DNA from: Brucella pecoris | GTDB lineage: Bacteria > Pseudomonadota > Alphaproteobacteria > Rhizobiales > Rhizobiaceae | Direction: 5' to 3' | Assembly (NCBI RefSeq): GCF_006376675.1 | Contig: NZ_VEWK01000003.1 | Span: 372,001 to 436,000 of the forward strand | DNA length: 64,000 nt | Shown here: piece by piece, positions 18,801-28,894 of the stretch | How the letters are laid out: each line of letters begins with the position of its first letter | Numbering within the stretch: the first letter of the stretch is position 1 | Position numbers and translations under genes: made by a program | The notes under the pieces: generated by a model | What the model was told of the DNA's origin: nothing | What the model saw: only the letters and a program-made list of their open reading frames with translations | Databases searched by the model: none

Positions 18801-20083
18801 GCAGCACGAAAGTTCTGAGCGCACTTCCCGCACGTTACGCCAGCGGAGTTCGTGGCGGCATCACGTCGATCTGCTCTGCGCATCCTCTGGTGATCGAAGC
18901 AGCCCTCCTTGAAGGCGTCGCGACCAATACGGATGTTCTGATCGAGGCCACTTGCAATCAGGTCAATCAGGAGGGCGGCTATACCGGCATGACACCTGCC
19001 GACTTCCGCCGCTTCGTGGAGGACATCGCCGCCCGCGTCGGTTTTGACACCAAGCGGCTCATTCTGGGCGGCGACCATCTCGGCCCGAACCCGTGGAAGC
19101 ACCTGCCTGCCGAAGAAGCCTTGCTGAAATCGGATATCATGATTGATGCATTCGTGCGTGCGGGTTTCACCAAGATCCATCTCGACACATCAATGGGCTG
19201 CGCTGGCGAACCGGTTGCGCTGCCCGATGCTGTCACCGCCGAGCGTGCCGCACGTCTGGCCAAGGTTTCCGAAACGGCGGCCCGCGAAGCCGGATACGAC
19301 CTGCCGGTCTATATTATCGGCACCGAAGTACCTATCCCCGGCGGGGCGATGGAAGAAATCGAAGAGCTGGAGCTGACCAGGCCGGGCGCGGCAGTTGAAA
19401 CTGTCGCCATTCACCGCAAGGCTTTCGCGGCACTGGGGCTGGAAGATGCCTTTGCCCGCGCCATCGGCGTCGTGGTACAGCCGGGCGTCGAGTTCGGCAA
19501 TGAGAATGTCGTGTTCTACAACAGCGAGAAGGCGACAGCTCTCAGCGGCGTTCTCGGCGAAATGCCGCAATTCGTCTTTGAAGCGCATTCGACCGACTAT
19601 CAGCCGGTGGAAGCACTTTCCGATCTGGTGGATGACGGGTTCGCCATTCTGAAAGTCGGGCCCGGCCTGACTTTCGCACTGCGCGAGGCGCTCTATGGCC
19701 TCGACCAGATTGCGGCTTTCCTCGACAAGCTGCCGGAAGAAGAAACCCTGCGCGGCAAGATGGAAGCACTACTTCTGGCTGAGCCGAAGAACTGGGAAAA
19801 ATATTACCACGGCGATGCGGAGGAGCTGCGCCTGCAACGCCATTTCTCCTATAGTGACCGCATTCGCTATTACTGGCCGCATCCGGCCGCAACCGCTGCC
19901 GTGGACGTGCTTTTGAAGCGCCTTGAAGGCCGCAAAATACCTGAAACGCTGATCAGCCAGTATCTCGGCACGCTTTATCCGGCAGTCGCATCGGGTGAGA
20001 TTGAACCGACGCCCCACGCCTTGATGGTGGAAGCCGTCCGCAACGTGGTGCGGATTTACGGCAAGGCCGTCGGAACCCACTGA
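18797..20083 (+). CDS. GatZ/KbaZ-like protein, probable D-tagatose 6-phosphate 4-epimerase
   Basis: A 428-residue member of the family named 'tagatose-bisphosphate aldolase non-catalytic subunit' (COG4573). Motifs VRGGITSICSAHP at the start, ILGGDHLGPNPW near residue 95 and FEAHSTDYQ near 262 are family-typical and supply metal-ligand-like His/Asp/Glu residues. No class II aldolase partner (GatY/KbaY) is present nearby. In Agrobacterium, homologues act alone as D-tagatose 6-phosphate 4-epimerases giving fructose 6-phosphate, and the kinase next door fits that. Assignment to the family is firm; the reaction is inference. Confidence 0.8.
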   Translation: MSSTKVLSALPARYASGVRGGITSICSAHPLVIEAALLEGVATNTDVLIEATCNQVNQEGGYTGMTPADFRRFVEDIAARVGFDTKRLILGGDHLGPNPWKHLPAEEALLKSDIMIDAFVRAGFTKIHLDTSMGCAGEPVALPDAVTAERAARLAKVSETAAREAGYDLPVYIIGTEVPIPGGAMEEIEELELTRPGAAVETVAIHRKAFAALGLEDAFARAIGVVVQPGVEFGNENVVFYNSEKATALSGVLGEMPQFVFEAHSTDYQPVEALSDLVDDGFAILKVGPGLTFALREALYGLDQIAAFLDKLPEEETLRGKMEALLLAEPKNWEKYYHGDAEELRLQRHFSYSDRIRYYWPHPAATAAVDVLLKRLEGRKIPETLISQYLGTLYPAVASGEIEPTPHALMVEAVRNVVRIYGKAVGTH

Positions 20084-20086
20084 AAC

Positions 20087-20117
20087 AAAAAGGCGCGGCC
20101 AAGACCGCGCCTTTTTT
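20087..20117. terminator. Bidirectional intrinsic terminator
   Basis: An 11-bp stem (AAAAGGCGCGG/CCGCGCCTTTT) with a 6-nt loop followed by T's on plus; the mirrored A-run gives T's on minus. It separates the convergent sugar operon and copA. Confidence 0.9.
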
Positions 20118-20123
20118 GTTAGA

Positions 20124-22607
20124 TTATACTTCGATAGGGCTTTTGAAAGCTTTGAGCCGCAAGGCATTGCTAAGCACGAAAATGCTTGAAAATGCCATAG
20201 CTCCCGCTGCTAGAACCGGAGACAGCAGCGTTCCTGTGAACGGATAAAGAACACCGGCAGCAACAGGGATCAGGGCGACATTATAGGCAAAAGCCCAGAA
20301 CAGGTTTTCACCGATATTGCGGATCGTCGCCTTCGATATGGCGATGGCATTAACCACGCCGCGCAAATCACCCGACATCAGCACCACATCGGCGCTTTCA
20401 ATCGCGATATCCGTGCCGGTGCCAATCGCGATACCGACATCGGCAGCAGCCAGCGCGGGCGCATCGTTGATGCCATCACCGACAAAGGCGATCCTCTTGC
20501 CGCCTGCCGAAAGACGCTTCAACGCTTCGACCTTGCCGTCCGGCAGCACTTCCGCCACCACTTCATCGATGCCCAGGCGTTTTGCGATGGCTTGTGCAGT
20601 GCGGCGGTTGTCGCCGGTGATCATCGCCACCTTGAGCCCCTGTTCGTGCAGGGCAGCGATGGCCGCAGGCGTGGTTTCCTTCATCGGGTCAGCAACGGTC
20701 ACTATGGCCGCAAGCTTGCCGTCAACAGCGGCATAGAGCGGCGACTGGCCTTCATCGCCCAGCCTCTTCGCATCTTCTGCAAAGACAGCAACGTCATGAC
20801 CGAGCTTCGCCATATAACGATCGGCGCCGATGGCAACCTCATGACCGGAGACATGAGCCTTCAAACCAAAACCGGGCACGGCTTCAAAGGCTGACACATC
20901 TGCGAGCTTCAATCCTTTCGCTTTCGCTGCTTCCACGATCGCGTCGGCAATCGGATGTTCGGAGCGTGCTTCAACGGCCGCAACAAGCGCCAGAAGTTCG
21001 TCCTTTTCGAAGCCTTCGACGGCTGCGAAATGCGCCAGTGCAGGCTTTCCCTGTGTCAGCGTACCGGTCTTGTCGACGGCGATCACCGAAGCATCGCGCA
21101 AGGTCTGCAACGCATCACCGCGACGGAACAGAACCCCAAACTCGGCTGCACGACCAGTGCCAACCATGATGGACGTTGGCGTGGCCAAACCCATGGCACA
21201 TGGGCAGGCGATGATGAGAACTGCAATCGCGTTCACCAGTGCATAGCCCAGCATAGCTGTGCCGCCAATTACAAGCCACAAAGCGAAGGTCAATGCAGCG
21301 GCTGCCATCACCGCGGGAACAAACCAGCCTGTCACCTTGTCGACCTTAGCCTGAATAGGAAGTTTGTCGGCTTGCGCATCCTCGACCATGCGGATAATCT
21401 GCGAGATCACCATGTCGCGGCCAACCTTGGTCGCGCGGAAGGTGAAAGCGCCGGTCTTGTTGATCGTGCCGCCGACCACTTCTGCGCCCTTTTCCTTGGC
21501 AACGGGCACGGGCTCACCGGTGATCATCGATTCATCGACATAGGACGAACCTTCAATCACTTCGCCATCGACTGGAACTTTCTCGCCGGGGCGAACTTGA
21601 ACGATGTCGCCAGCGCGAACATCTTCCAGCGGTACGTCAATAGCTTCACCATCACGCAGAACCCGCGCTGATTTTGCCTGCAAGCCGACCAGCCGGCTGA
21701 TCGCTGCACTGGTGCGTCCCTTGGCGCGCGCTTCCAGATAACGCCCGATCAGGATCAACGTGACAATGACCGCGGCAGCTTCGAAATAGACGTTTACCGT
21801 ACCTTCGGGCAACACACCGGGAAAGAATGTCGCGACGACGGAGAAGCCCCAAGCCGCAAGTGTACCCACCACGACAAGAGAATTCATGTCAGGTGTGCCA
21901 CGCAGGAGCGTCGGTATGCCTTTATTAAAGAAACGTAGTCCCGGTCCGAATAGAACCAGTGTGGTGAGCACAAGCTGCAGATACCAGCTATTCTGCATCC
22001 CGATCCGGTCCATGACGAACATATGAACCGCCGGGATGAGATGCGACCCCATCTCGAGCACGAATACGGGCAATGTAAGAATGGCGGCAAGGATGACGCT
22101 TTTCTTCAGCTCAGCCGCTTCCGCATCCCGTTTCTCCGTTTGAGTTTCCTGTTTGTCGCTGCCCTGCTTGCTGTCGAGCGACCGCGCCTCGTAACCGGCA
22201 TTTTCAATCGCCTTCATCAGCTCGCTAACCGGCACCGGACCCGCCAGGTCGACATGAGCCCGTTCGGTTGCGAGATTGACGCTGGCGCGGGTAACACCTG
22301 GCACGCCGCTCAACGCCTTCTCGACCTTGCTGACGCAGGACGCACAACTCATGCCTTCAATTGCCAAGTCTATGCTGGCTGCGGGGACTTCGTAACCTGC
22401 CTTGCGAATGGCATCGATCACCGAAGGCAGGTCCGGCGCGCCTTTGAAAGTCACGTCGGCGCGTTCCGTTGCGAGGTTGACGGAAACCTTGTCGACGCCC
22501 GGAACTTTGGATACGGCTTTTTCCACGGACGACACGCAGGATGCGCAACTCATCCCTTCGACAGGCACAGGAAAACTGATGGTTTCGTGATTAACAGGCT
22601 TGTTCAT
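20124..22607 (-). CDS. copA: Cu(I)-exporting P1B-type ATPase with two metal-binding domains
   Basis: An 827-residue copper efflux pump of the inner membrane. Two N-terminal heavy-metal domains have CxxC pairs at C21/C24 and C88/C91 (both GMSCASC). The membrane ion site is CPC (ACPCAMG) near residue 470, the phosphorylation site DKTGT lies near 513, and an HP motif (SEHPIA) near 565. Together these define CopA rather than Zn/Cd pumps. It is transcribed alone from a promoter with a classic CueR operator and ends at a terminator shared with the sugar operon. Confidence 0.96.
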   Translation of the reverse strand: MNKPVNHETISFPVPVEGMSCASCVSSVEKAVSKVPGVDKVSVNLATERADVTFKGAPDLPSVIDAIRKAGYEVPAASIDLAIEGMSCASCVSKVEKALSGVPGVTRASVNLATERAHVDLAGPVPVSELMKAIENAGYEARSLDSKQGSDKQETQTEKRDAEAAELKKSVILAAILTLPVFVLEMGSHLIPAVHMFVMDRIGMQNSWYLQLVLTTLVLFGPGLRFFNKGIPTLLRGTPDMNSLVVVGTLAAWGFSVVATFFPGVLPEGTVNVYFEAAAVIVTLILIGRYLEARAKGRTSAAISRLVGLQAKSARVLRDGEAIDVPLEDVRAGDIVQVRPGEKVPVDGEVIEGSSYVDESMITGEPVPVAKEKGAEVVGGTINKTGAFTFRATKVGRDMVISQIIRMVEDAQADKLPIQAKVDKVTGWFVPAVMAAAALTFALWLVIGGTAMLGYALVNAIAVLIIACPCAMGLATPTSIMVGTGRAAEFGVLFRRGDALQTLRDASVIAVDKTGTLTQGKPALAHFAAVEGFEKDELLALVAAVEARSEHPIADAIVEAAKAKGLKLADVSAFEAVPGFGLKAHVSGHEVAIGADRYMAKLGHDVAVFAEDAKRLGDEGQSPLYAAVDGKLAAIVTVADPMKETTPAAIAALHEQGLKVAMITGDNRRTAQAIAKRLGIDEVVAEVLPDGKVEALKRLSAGGKRIAFVGDGINDAPALAAADVGIAIGTGTDIAIESADVVLMSGDLRGVVNAIAISKATIRNIGENLFWAFAYNVALIPVAAGVLYPFTGTLLSPVLAAGAMAFSSIFVLSNALRLKAFKSPIEV

Positions 22608-22656
22608 GGCAATCCCTTTTCATTGCCCTGAAGGGCACAATTCGAGAGTTGCTCCT

Positions 22657-22687
22657 TAGATAGTCCTTCCCACCGTTGGAAGGTCAA
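22657..22687 (-). promoter_or_regulatory. CueR-type promoter of copA
   Basis: On the minus strand, a -35 TTGACC (22682-22687) and -10 TATCTA (22657-22662) are separated by 19 bp, the stretched spacer required by MerR activators. Between them sits the dyad CCTTCC-N7-GGAAGG (22665-22683), the known copA operator pattern. It lies 50 bp before the copA start. The regulator is probably the CueR at 9668. Confidence 0.88.
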
Positions 22688-22772
22688 GCCCCTTTTCGAA
22701 GCAGTGTTCGATTTGGGTTTTCATTTGGCGCCAACGCTTCTCAAGCTCCGCGCATTGGCGATGTAGCATATC

Positions 22773-24899
22773 TTAAATTGGCAATCTGTTTTGCGCCGCG
22801 GGCATTTCCAGACCAACATTGCTGCGGCTCTGGATAAAGGAATGCACGTCCCCGGCGGGCATAGGTCTCCCGGTCAGAAAGCCTTGCACTTCGCCAAAAC
22901 GCTCTGTCTTCAAACGTTCCAGTTGTTGTGCAGTTTCCACGCCCTCAGCCGTGGTGACAATATTGAAGCCTGCGCCAAGCGTTGCTACAGCCTGGATGAT
23001 TGCCAGATCGCGCGTATCGACCTCAATCCCCGAAACGAAACTGCGATCAATCTTGATTTTATCAAATGGGAATGCTCGCAGATAGCAGAGCGATGAATAC
23101 CCGGTTCCGAAATCATCCATTGCAATACGAACGCCCAATCGGCGCAGTTCGAACAGAAGTTCGATATTGTTCTTGCTGTTGGAAAGAAAGACCGACTCCG
23201 TGATTTCAAGCTCAAGCCTGTCCGGTGAAAGGCGCGCCGCGTCGAGCGCGTCCATGACGGAGTGCAAAAGCGTTGTCTGGCTGAACTGGACCGGCGAGAG
23301 GTTGACGGAAACTTTGATGTCCTCCGGCCAGAGAACAGCTTCCCGACATGCCGCCCTCAAAACCCAGTCCCCAATCGGTCCAATCAGTCCTGTTTCTTCG
23401 GCTAATGGGATGAACTCTGCAGGCGAAACCATACCGCGACCCGGATGACGCCAGCGGATCAGCGCTTCAAAACCGGAAATCTTACCGCTCTCAAGATTGA
23501 ATATCGGCTGGTAATGAAGCTCGAACTGTTCGTCCAGCAGAGCCTGTCGAAGTTCACCGGTCATGACATGACGCTTCTCCGCTGCCAGGCGCAGGGAATG
23601 CTGATAAAAACGGAATGTGCGACGTCCGCCTGATTTTGAAGCGTAAAGCGCAAGATCGGCATTGCGCATCAGCGCATCGGGGGTGTCGCCGTGCAATGGC
23701 GCTTGAGCAATACCCATGCTGCAAGTGACAAACTCCGAATTGCCAACCAGTTTGAACGGATCCTGAAAAGCGGAAAGGATACGGTCGGCGAACATCGCGA
23801 TCTGGGCCAGCGTTCCGCTGCGATAAACGATGGCAAATTCGTCGCCACCAAGTCGAACGATGAATTCATCTGAAGTCGTGATCTGCTTCAGCCGACGCGC
23901 CACTTCCTGCAGAAGCTGATCACCTGCCTGATGGCCGATGCTGTCGTTGATGTTCTTGAAATGGTCTATGTCGAGATAGAACAATGCGAAGGGTTCGGAA
24001 TCTCCGCCTTTTTTCAGCAGGCTCTCAACATGGTGCGCAAAATAGGCACGGTTCGGCAGGCCGGTCAGGCTGTCATGCATGGCGATATGTGCCATGCGCT
24101 CCTCGATCTCGCGCCGTTCGGTTATATCTTCAACAAGCCCAATCAAATAGCGAGGCTCGTTGTCCTCGACCGGTGGGATCGAGCATTTGATGATCCGCAT
24201 CGTGCGCGAAGTCCCATCCTTGCGCGTAACCTTGCGTTCAACGCTCAACACCTCGCGGCGTCGCATCGCCATGCGGTCCTGCTGGCTAAAAACAGCAGCC
24301 TCGCGCTCGGGAAACAGATCAAGGTCGGTCGAGCCAATAGCTTCTTCTATCGGCTGTCCGCTCGCTGTTGACGCAGCCTGATTGTAAAGCACATAACGGC
24401 CATCGTCGTGCATATCCTTGACGAAAACACCGAGTGGCAGATTGTTGACGAGACTGTCCAGCAAGGATTGGGCGTGACTTGCCTGACGATTGGCTTCCGC
24501 CAACTCCGTTCTATCCTGAACAATAGCCAGAATTGCTTCCTTGCCGTCGAACTGCACTTCCCGACCGTAGGTCAGAACCTCGATGACCTCCCCATCGGCA
24601 CGCAAATGCTGCCAGCGTTCCGGGCGCTCCAGATCGCTGCGCTCGCGAACGGCGCTCAGCATACGCTCGCGCTCGGTCTGCGGACGAATATCGAGAACAG
24701 TCATGCCCGGCAACTCATCGGGCGTGTAACCGTAAAGCGCATAGGCCGCATCGTTCATGATGATGAAGCCCAGGGTTTTTGGATCGTAGACCCACATCGG
24801 CGTCGGATGGGTGGTGAAAAGAATGCGGAAATCCTGCTGGGACGTGCTCGCCATGGTGCATTCCGCCCGTTCCGGACCGGCTCTCCGCTTCACCATCAT
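22773..24899 (-). CDS. PAS-PAS-GGDEF-EAL cyclic-di-GMP protein
   Basis: A 708-residue predicted c-di-GMP signalling protein. Two PAS sensor domains (about residues 25-140 and 150-270; no N-terminal membrane segment) precede a GGDEF domain with intact RLGGDEF and an EAL domain with intact GFEALIRW and loop-6 DDFGTGYSSL. The inhibitory RxxD site before GGDEF is absent. Both synthesis and hydrolysis look possible; such hybrids often act as phosphodiesterases. The start used has AAGGGG five bases upstream. Others are 17 codons earlier and 15 codons later. Neighbours give no clue to the signal. Confidence 0.88.
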   Translation of the reverse strand: MMVKRRAGPERAECTMASTSQQDFRILFTTHPTPMWVYDPKTLGFIIMNDAAYALYGYTPDELPGMTVLDIRPQTERERMLSAVRERSDLERPERWQHLRADGEVIEVLTYGREVQFDGKEAILAIVQDRTELAEANRQASHAQSLLDSLVNNLPLGVFVKDMHDDGRYVLYNQAASTASGQPIEEAIGSTDLDLFPEREAAVFSQQDRMAMRRREVLSVERKVTRKDGTSRTMRIIKCSIPPVEDNEPRYLIGLVEDITERREIEERMAHIAMHDSLTGLPNRAYFAHHVESLLKKGGDSEPFALFYLDIDHFKNINDSIGHQAGDQLLQEVARRLKQITTSDEFIVRLGGDEFAIVYRSGTLAQIAMFADRILSAFQDPFKLVGNSEFVTCSMGIAQAPLHGDTPDALMRNADLALYASKSGGRRTFRFYQHSLRLAAEKRHVMTGELRQALLDEQFELHYQPIFNLESGKISGFEALIRWRHPGRGMVSPAEFIPLAEETGLIGPIGDWVLRAACREAVLWPEDIKVSVNLSPVQFSQTTLLHSVMDALDAARLSPDRLELEITESVFLSNSKNNIELLFELRRLGVRIAMDDFGTGYSSLCYLRAFPFDKIKIDRSFVSGIEVDTRDLAIIQAVATLGAGFNIVTTAEGVETAQQLERLKTERFGEVQGFLTGRPMPAGDVHSFIQSRSNVGLEMPAAQNRLPI

Positions 24900-25214
24900 G
24901 TACCCCTTGCTCCGAGCCGACACTTGTCGCCTGTCTAATTTAGCCAACAAAACCTTTCACTGGAACATCATATTCCGCATGAGTTCATGAACAGAAAAGT
25001 TCACGAACCACAGGCGAGGATCACCACCCGGGCACACTTCCCCGCAGGGAGAGTACGACCAATGGTTTTAACAAACCATATATGAAAAGCCCTTTCATAT
25101 AAGTTTTTCCTGACAACGGCGTTTTATCGCGTCAGGCGCAGAACCAGACACAACAGGAGATTGCCGAAGACCGCTTGACCGCTCAAAACTTCCGGCCTAT
25201 GCCTATGGGAGCAA

Positions 25215-25310
25215 AATTCGTTGGGGTGCCTCGAAAGAGGCTGAGAGGCGCGTTCTCGCGTTAACCCATTGAACCTGATCCGGGTAATACCTGCGTAGGG
25301 AACGGAGTTT
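25215..25310 (+). ncRNA. TPP (THI-box) riboswitch
   Basis: Conserved THI elements in order: GGGGTGCC near 25223, CTGAGAGG near 25241, then ACCCATTGAACCTGATC (25264-25280), CGGGTAATACC and TGCGTAGGGAA. It heads the thiamine operon 80 bases before thiD. Downstream hairpins (GGGG-TTCG-CCCC and GGAGC-TTAT-GCTCC, about 25323-25354) may form the expression platform. The second one enfolds an AGGAG followed by a 6-codon ORF (25348-25368). Confidence 0.95.
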
Positions 25311-25389
25311 GACGCGTCGCGGACGGGGTTCGCCCCACCAGGAGCTTATGCTCCACAAAGGTTCATGACGTCTCATCTTTCCGTTCGGA

Positions 25390-26295
25390 ATGAGAGACGA
25401 CATGATGGACCAAAACGACAGTTTCTCCCGAACCAAATCTAACAATGGCCAGATGCGATCTGTGCCCATATGCGTGACCCCCATCTGTGTGACCATTGCC
25501 GGTTCCGATAGTGGCGGTGGCGCTGGCATTCAGGCCGACCTCAAGACATTTTCGGCACTCGGCGTCTACGGCGCGAGCGTCATTGCCGCCGTGACCGTAC
25601 AGAACACCTGCACGGTAAGCGCAGTGCACGACATCCCGCCCGCCATTGTCGCGGGGCAGATCGACGCCGTTTTCAGCGATCTCGACGTTGCTGCGGTGAA
25701 GATCGGCATGGTTTCCGTGCCTGAAACCATCGAGGCCATTGCGCGGGGGCTTGCCCATTTTTCCGGTCCCATCGTTCTCGATCCGGTGATGGTGGCCAAG
25801 TCGGGCGACCGGCTTTTGAGCGAAAACGCCATTGCACTTTTGCGCCAGAAACTGGTGCCGCTGGCAACGCTTTTGACCCCCAACCGGCCTGAAGCGGCCT
25901 GCCTGCTCGGCAGCGGTCTGGCGCTCGACGACGAGGACGCCGAACAACAAGGCCGCGCATTGCTCGAACTCGGCGCAAAAGCCGTTTTGATGAAGGGCGG
26001 CCATGCGGAGGGCGAAATATGCGTCGACCTGCTGGTGCGCCGCGATCAACCGACGTTGCGTGTTGAAGCGCGACGTATCCTGACTGCCAACACCCATGGC
26101 ACAGGCTGCACGCTTTCATCGGCGATTGCCGCAGAACTTGCCAGGAACCTGCCGCTCGAAAAGGCAGTGCTTGCAGCCCACACCTATCTGCAAGGGGCAA
26201 TCCGCGCTGCCGACGCATTGAAGATCGGACACGGCCATGGGCCGGTGCACCATTTCCATGACCTCTGGAAAACCCGAACAGAGGAGATTGCGTGA
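25390..26295 (+). CDS. thiD: Hydroxymethylpyrimidine/phosphomethylpyrimidine kinase
   Basis: Phosphorylates HMP and HMP-phosphate to HMP-diphosphate for thiamine synthesis. The 301 residues are about 30 longer than usual because of the N-terminus; the internal ATG at 25453 (MRSVPICV) or 25402/25405 could be the true start. Ribokinase-fold motifs IAGSDSGGGAGIQADLK near residue 36 and NTHGTGCTLSSAIAAELA near 234 are clear. It is directly under the TPP riboswitch and overlaps thiO by one base (TGATG). Confidence 0.93.
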   Translation: MRDDMMDQNDSFSRTKSNNGQMRSVPICVTPICVTIAGSDSGGGAGIQADLKTFSALGVYGASVIAAVTVQNTCTVSAVHDIPPAIVAGQIDAVFSDLDVAAVKIGMVSVPETIEAIARGLAHFSGPIVLDPVMVAKSGDRLLSENAIALLRQKLVPLATLLTPNRPEAACLLGSGLALDDEDAEQQGRALLELGAKAVLMKGGHAEGEICVDLLVRRDQPTLRVEARRILTANTHGTGCTLSSAIAAELARNLPLEKAVLAAHTYLQGAIRAADALKIGHGHGPVHHFHDLWKTRTEEIA

Positions 26296-27299
26296 TGCGG
26301 GTCACCATTATCGGAGCGGGCGTCGCCGGCCTTGCCACAGCCGCAGAATTCACCGATCAAGGCCATACCGTCACCATCATCGCCAAGAGCAGCGAGATTG
26401 GCTCGGATAGCTGCTCATGGTTTGCGGGCGGTATGCTCGCGCCATGGTGCGAGGGCGAAAGCGCCGAGGAACCGGTGGTGCGCCTCGGGCAGGAGTCCAT
26501 TGGCTGGTGGGAGCGTCATGTCTCGACCGTCAGGCGCAAGGGGACGCTCGTGCTCTCCCACACGCGAGACATGAGCGAGTTGCGCCGTTTCGCCCGCCGG
26601 ACGAAAGCCTTCGACACAATCGACCATGAATGCATTGATGCGCTGGAGCCGGATCTGGCCGGGCGGTTCCGGCAGGGCCTGTTCTTTTCCGGAGAAGGCC
26701 ATCTCGATCCGCGCCAGACATTGATCGAACTCGCCGAACGGCTGCGAAAGCAGGGCGCGGTCTTTCATCTCGGCGTGGACGCCAAGGACATATCCGTGGA
26801 GGCGGATATCACCGTGGATGCGCGGGGCCTTGCCGCCCGCGATACCTTGCAGGATCTGCGCGGGGTCAAGGGCGAAATGCTGATTGTCCGCTCGCGCGAC
26901 ATCAATCTGACGCGGCCCGTGCGCCTCCTGCATCCGCGCATTCCGCTCTATATCGTGCCGCGCGGTGACGGCGTGCACATGATCGGCGCGACTATGATCG
27001 AAAGCGACGACCGCCACGGCATCAGCGTACGCTCGACGCTGGAACTTTTAAGTGCTGCTTACGCCTTGCATCCGGCCTTTGGCGAGGCTGAAATTCTCGA
27101 AATCGGCGTCGATGCACGACCGGCCTTTCCCGACAACCTGCCTCGCGTAAGACGACGCGGCAAAACCATTTACGTCAACGGGCTTTACCGCCACGGCTTC
27201 CTGCTTGCGCCGGCGATAGCGCGCATGGCGGTTGCGAGCGCGACCATGCCGGAAGATGCGCCAGAGCCTATCCCTGAATTTGTGGAGGACTATGCATGA
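26295..27299 (+). CDS. thiO: Glycine oxidase / thiamine biosynthesis oxidoreductase
   Basis: A 334-residue FAD enzyme that oxidises glycine to the dehydroglycine used by ThiG. The N-terminal FAD motif is IIGAGVAGLATAAEF, and the C-terminal NGLYRHGFLLAPAIA segment is typical of ThiO. It sits between thiD and thiS with overlapping stop/start codons on both sides. Confidence 0.92.
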   Translation: MRVTIIGAGVAGLATAAEFTDQGHTVTIIAKSSEIGSDSCSWFAGGMLAPWCEGESAEEPVVRLGQESIGWWERHVSTVRRKGTLVLSHTRDMSELRRFARRTKAFDTIDHECIDALEPDLAGRFRQGLFFSGEGHLDPRQTLIELAERLRKQGAVFHLGVDAKDISVEADITVDARGLAARDTLQDLRGVKGEMLIVRSRDINLTRPVRLLHPRIPLYIVPRGDGVHMIGATMIESDDRHGISVRSTLELLSAAYALHPAFGEAEILEIGVDARPAFPDNLPRVRRRGKTIYVNGLYRHGFLLAPAIARMAVASATMPEDAPEPIPEFVEDYA

Positions 27300-27493
27300 C
27301 TATCGTGCTGAACGGTGAGGTCATCACCACGGCAGCCGTCAATCTGGCGGCACTGCTTACCGAGATCGAACTGGATGAAGCGGTTGTTGCAACCGCGCTG
27401 AATGGCGAGTTCGTGGCCAGCGACGAACGCGCGACCGCGGTCCTGTCGGCTGGCGACCGCATCGAAGTTCTGGCCCCGATGCAGGGAGGCTGA
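27296..27493 (+). CDS. thiS: Thiamine sulfur carrier protein
   Basis: A 65-residue ubiquitin-like carrier ending in the required Gly-Gly tail (MQGG). The C-terminal thiocarboxylate donates sulfur to the thiazole ring on ThiG. It overlaps thiO by four bases and is one base from thiG. Confidence 0.95.
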   Translation: MTIVLNGEVITTAAVNLAALLTEIELDEAVVATALNGEFVASDERATAVLSAGDRIEVLAPMQGG

Positions 27494-27494
27494 G

Positions 27495-28265
27495 ATGCTG
27501 GAGTTTTATGGCCAAAAGTTCGAAAGCCGCCTGCTGCTCGGCACGGCGCAATATCCCTCGCCCGCCATTCTGGCCGATGCGGTGCGCGCATCAAAGGCCG
27601 GTATCGTCACCGTGTCGCTGCGCCGTGAAAGCGGCGATGCGCGCGCCGGACAGGACTTCTGGGCGCTGATCCGAAAACTGGGCGTGGCCGTTCTGCCCAA
27701 TACGGCAGGCTGCCACACGCCGCGCGAAGCGGTGACCACGGCCAAAATGGCGCGTGAAATCTTCGGCACCAACTGGATCAAGCTGGAAGTGATCGGCGAC
27801 CACGACACGTTGCAGCCCGACCCGTTCGGTCTGGTCGAAGCCGCGCGCACGCTCTGCGACGATGGCTTCGAGGTCTTTCCCTATATGAATGACGATCTGG
27901 TCGTCGCGGAAAAGCTCATCGAAGCCGGTTGCAAGGTGCTGATGCCCTGGGGCGCGCCTATCGGCTCGGGCCGTGGCCTCAACAACCCCTATGCGCTGAA
28001 AACCATGCGGGCGCATTTCCCCGACATTCCATTGGTCGTCGATGCAGGCATCGGCGTGCCGTCCCATGCGGCTGCGGCGATGGAACTGGGCTTCGACGCC
28101 GTGCTCATCAACACCGCTATCGCCAAGGCTGGCGATCCCGTCGCCATGGCACGCGGTTTTGCGCTTGCAGTTGAAGCCGGGCGGCTCGCTTTCGAAGCGG
28201 ACGCTATCGAAGCGCGCGATATGGCGGCACCGTCCACCCCTCTTCTCGGAAAGGCGTTTTTGTAA
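27495..28265 (+). CDS. thiG: Thiazole synthase
   Basis: A 256-residue TIM-barrel enzyme that joins deoxyxylulose phosphate, dehydroglycine and ThiS-borne sulfur into thiazole phosphate. The start MLEFYGQKF follows GGGAGG, so longer upstream reading frames are ignored. Motifs [23 protein letters not shown] and [10 protein letters not shown] are family hallmarks. Confidence 0.96.
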   Translation: MLEFYGQKFESRLLLGTAQYPSPAILADAVRASKAGIVTVSLRRESGDARAGQDFWALIRKLGVAVLPNTAGCHTPREAVTTAKMAREIFGTNWIKLEVIGDHDTLQPDPFGLVEAARTLCDDGFEVFPYMNDDLVVAEKLIEAGCKVLMPWGAPIGSGRGLNNPYALKTMRAHFPDIPLVVDAGIGVPSHAAAAMELGFDAVLINTAIAKAGDPVAMARGFALAVEAGRLAFEADAIEARDMAAPSTPLLGKAFL

Positions 28266-28894
28266 TGGCCCTTGATCCGTTCTACCCGATTTTCGATAGC
28301 GCCAAGTGGCTGGAGCGCATGGTGCCGCTCGGCGTCAAGCTGGTGCAACTGCGCGCCAAGGATAAGACCGAGCCGGAACTGCGCAGTGAAATCCGCGCCG
28401 CACGGGAAATCTGCCTTGCACATGACTGCCAGTTGGTCGTCAATGACTATTGGAAGCTAGCGCTGGAGGAAGGTTGCGACTTCATCCACCTCGGACAGGA
28501 AGACCTCGACGAGGCCGATCTCAGCGCCATTCGCGCCGGTGGTTTGAAACTGGGTGTTTCAAGTCATGACGAGACCGAGCTGGACCGCGCTTTGTCGGTA
28601 AAGCCAGACTATATCGCGCTCGGCCCCATCTACCCGACTATTTTGAAAAAGATGAAATGGCACGAACAGGGTCTGCCGCGTCTTGGAGAATGGAAGGCGC
28701 GGATAGGCGACATTCCGCTCGTCGGCATCGGCGGCATGAGCGTCGAGCGCGCGCCGGGCGTGTTCGAAGCGGGTGCCGATATCGTTTCCGTCGTCACCGA
28801 CATCACCCTCAATCCTGACCCCGAAAGCCGCCTGCGCCAGTGGATCGAAACCACGCGCGCGTTCGCCGGAAAAGCTCTGGAGCAGACCCAATGA
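28265..28894 (+). CDS. thiE: Thiamine phosphate synthase
   Basis: A 209-residue TIM-barrel enzyme coupling HMP-diphosphate with thiazole phosphate. Motifs LVQLRAKDKTE, LVVNDYWKLA, FIHLGQEDL and GIGGMSVERAP fit ThiE. The usual family motif in the HMP-PP site is slightly altered (GPIYPTILKKMKW), as in many alphaproteobacterial ThiE proteins. It overlaps thiG by one base and thiY by four. Confidence 0.93.
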   Translation: MALDPFYPIFDSAKWLERMVPLGVKLVQLRAKDKTEPELRSEIRAAREICLAHDCQLVVNDYWKLALEEGCDFIHLGQEDLDEADLSAIRAGGLKLGVSSHDETELDRALSVKPDYIALGPIYPTILKKMKWHEQGLPRLGEWKARIGDIPLVGIGGMSVERAPGVFEAGADIVSVVTDITLNPDPESRLRQWIETTRAFAGKALEQTQ

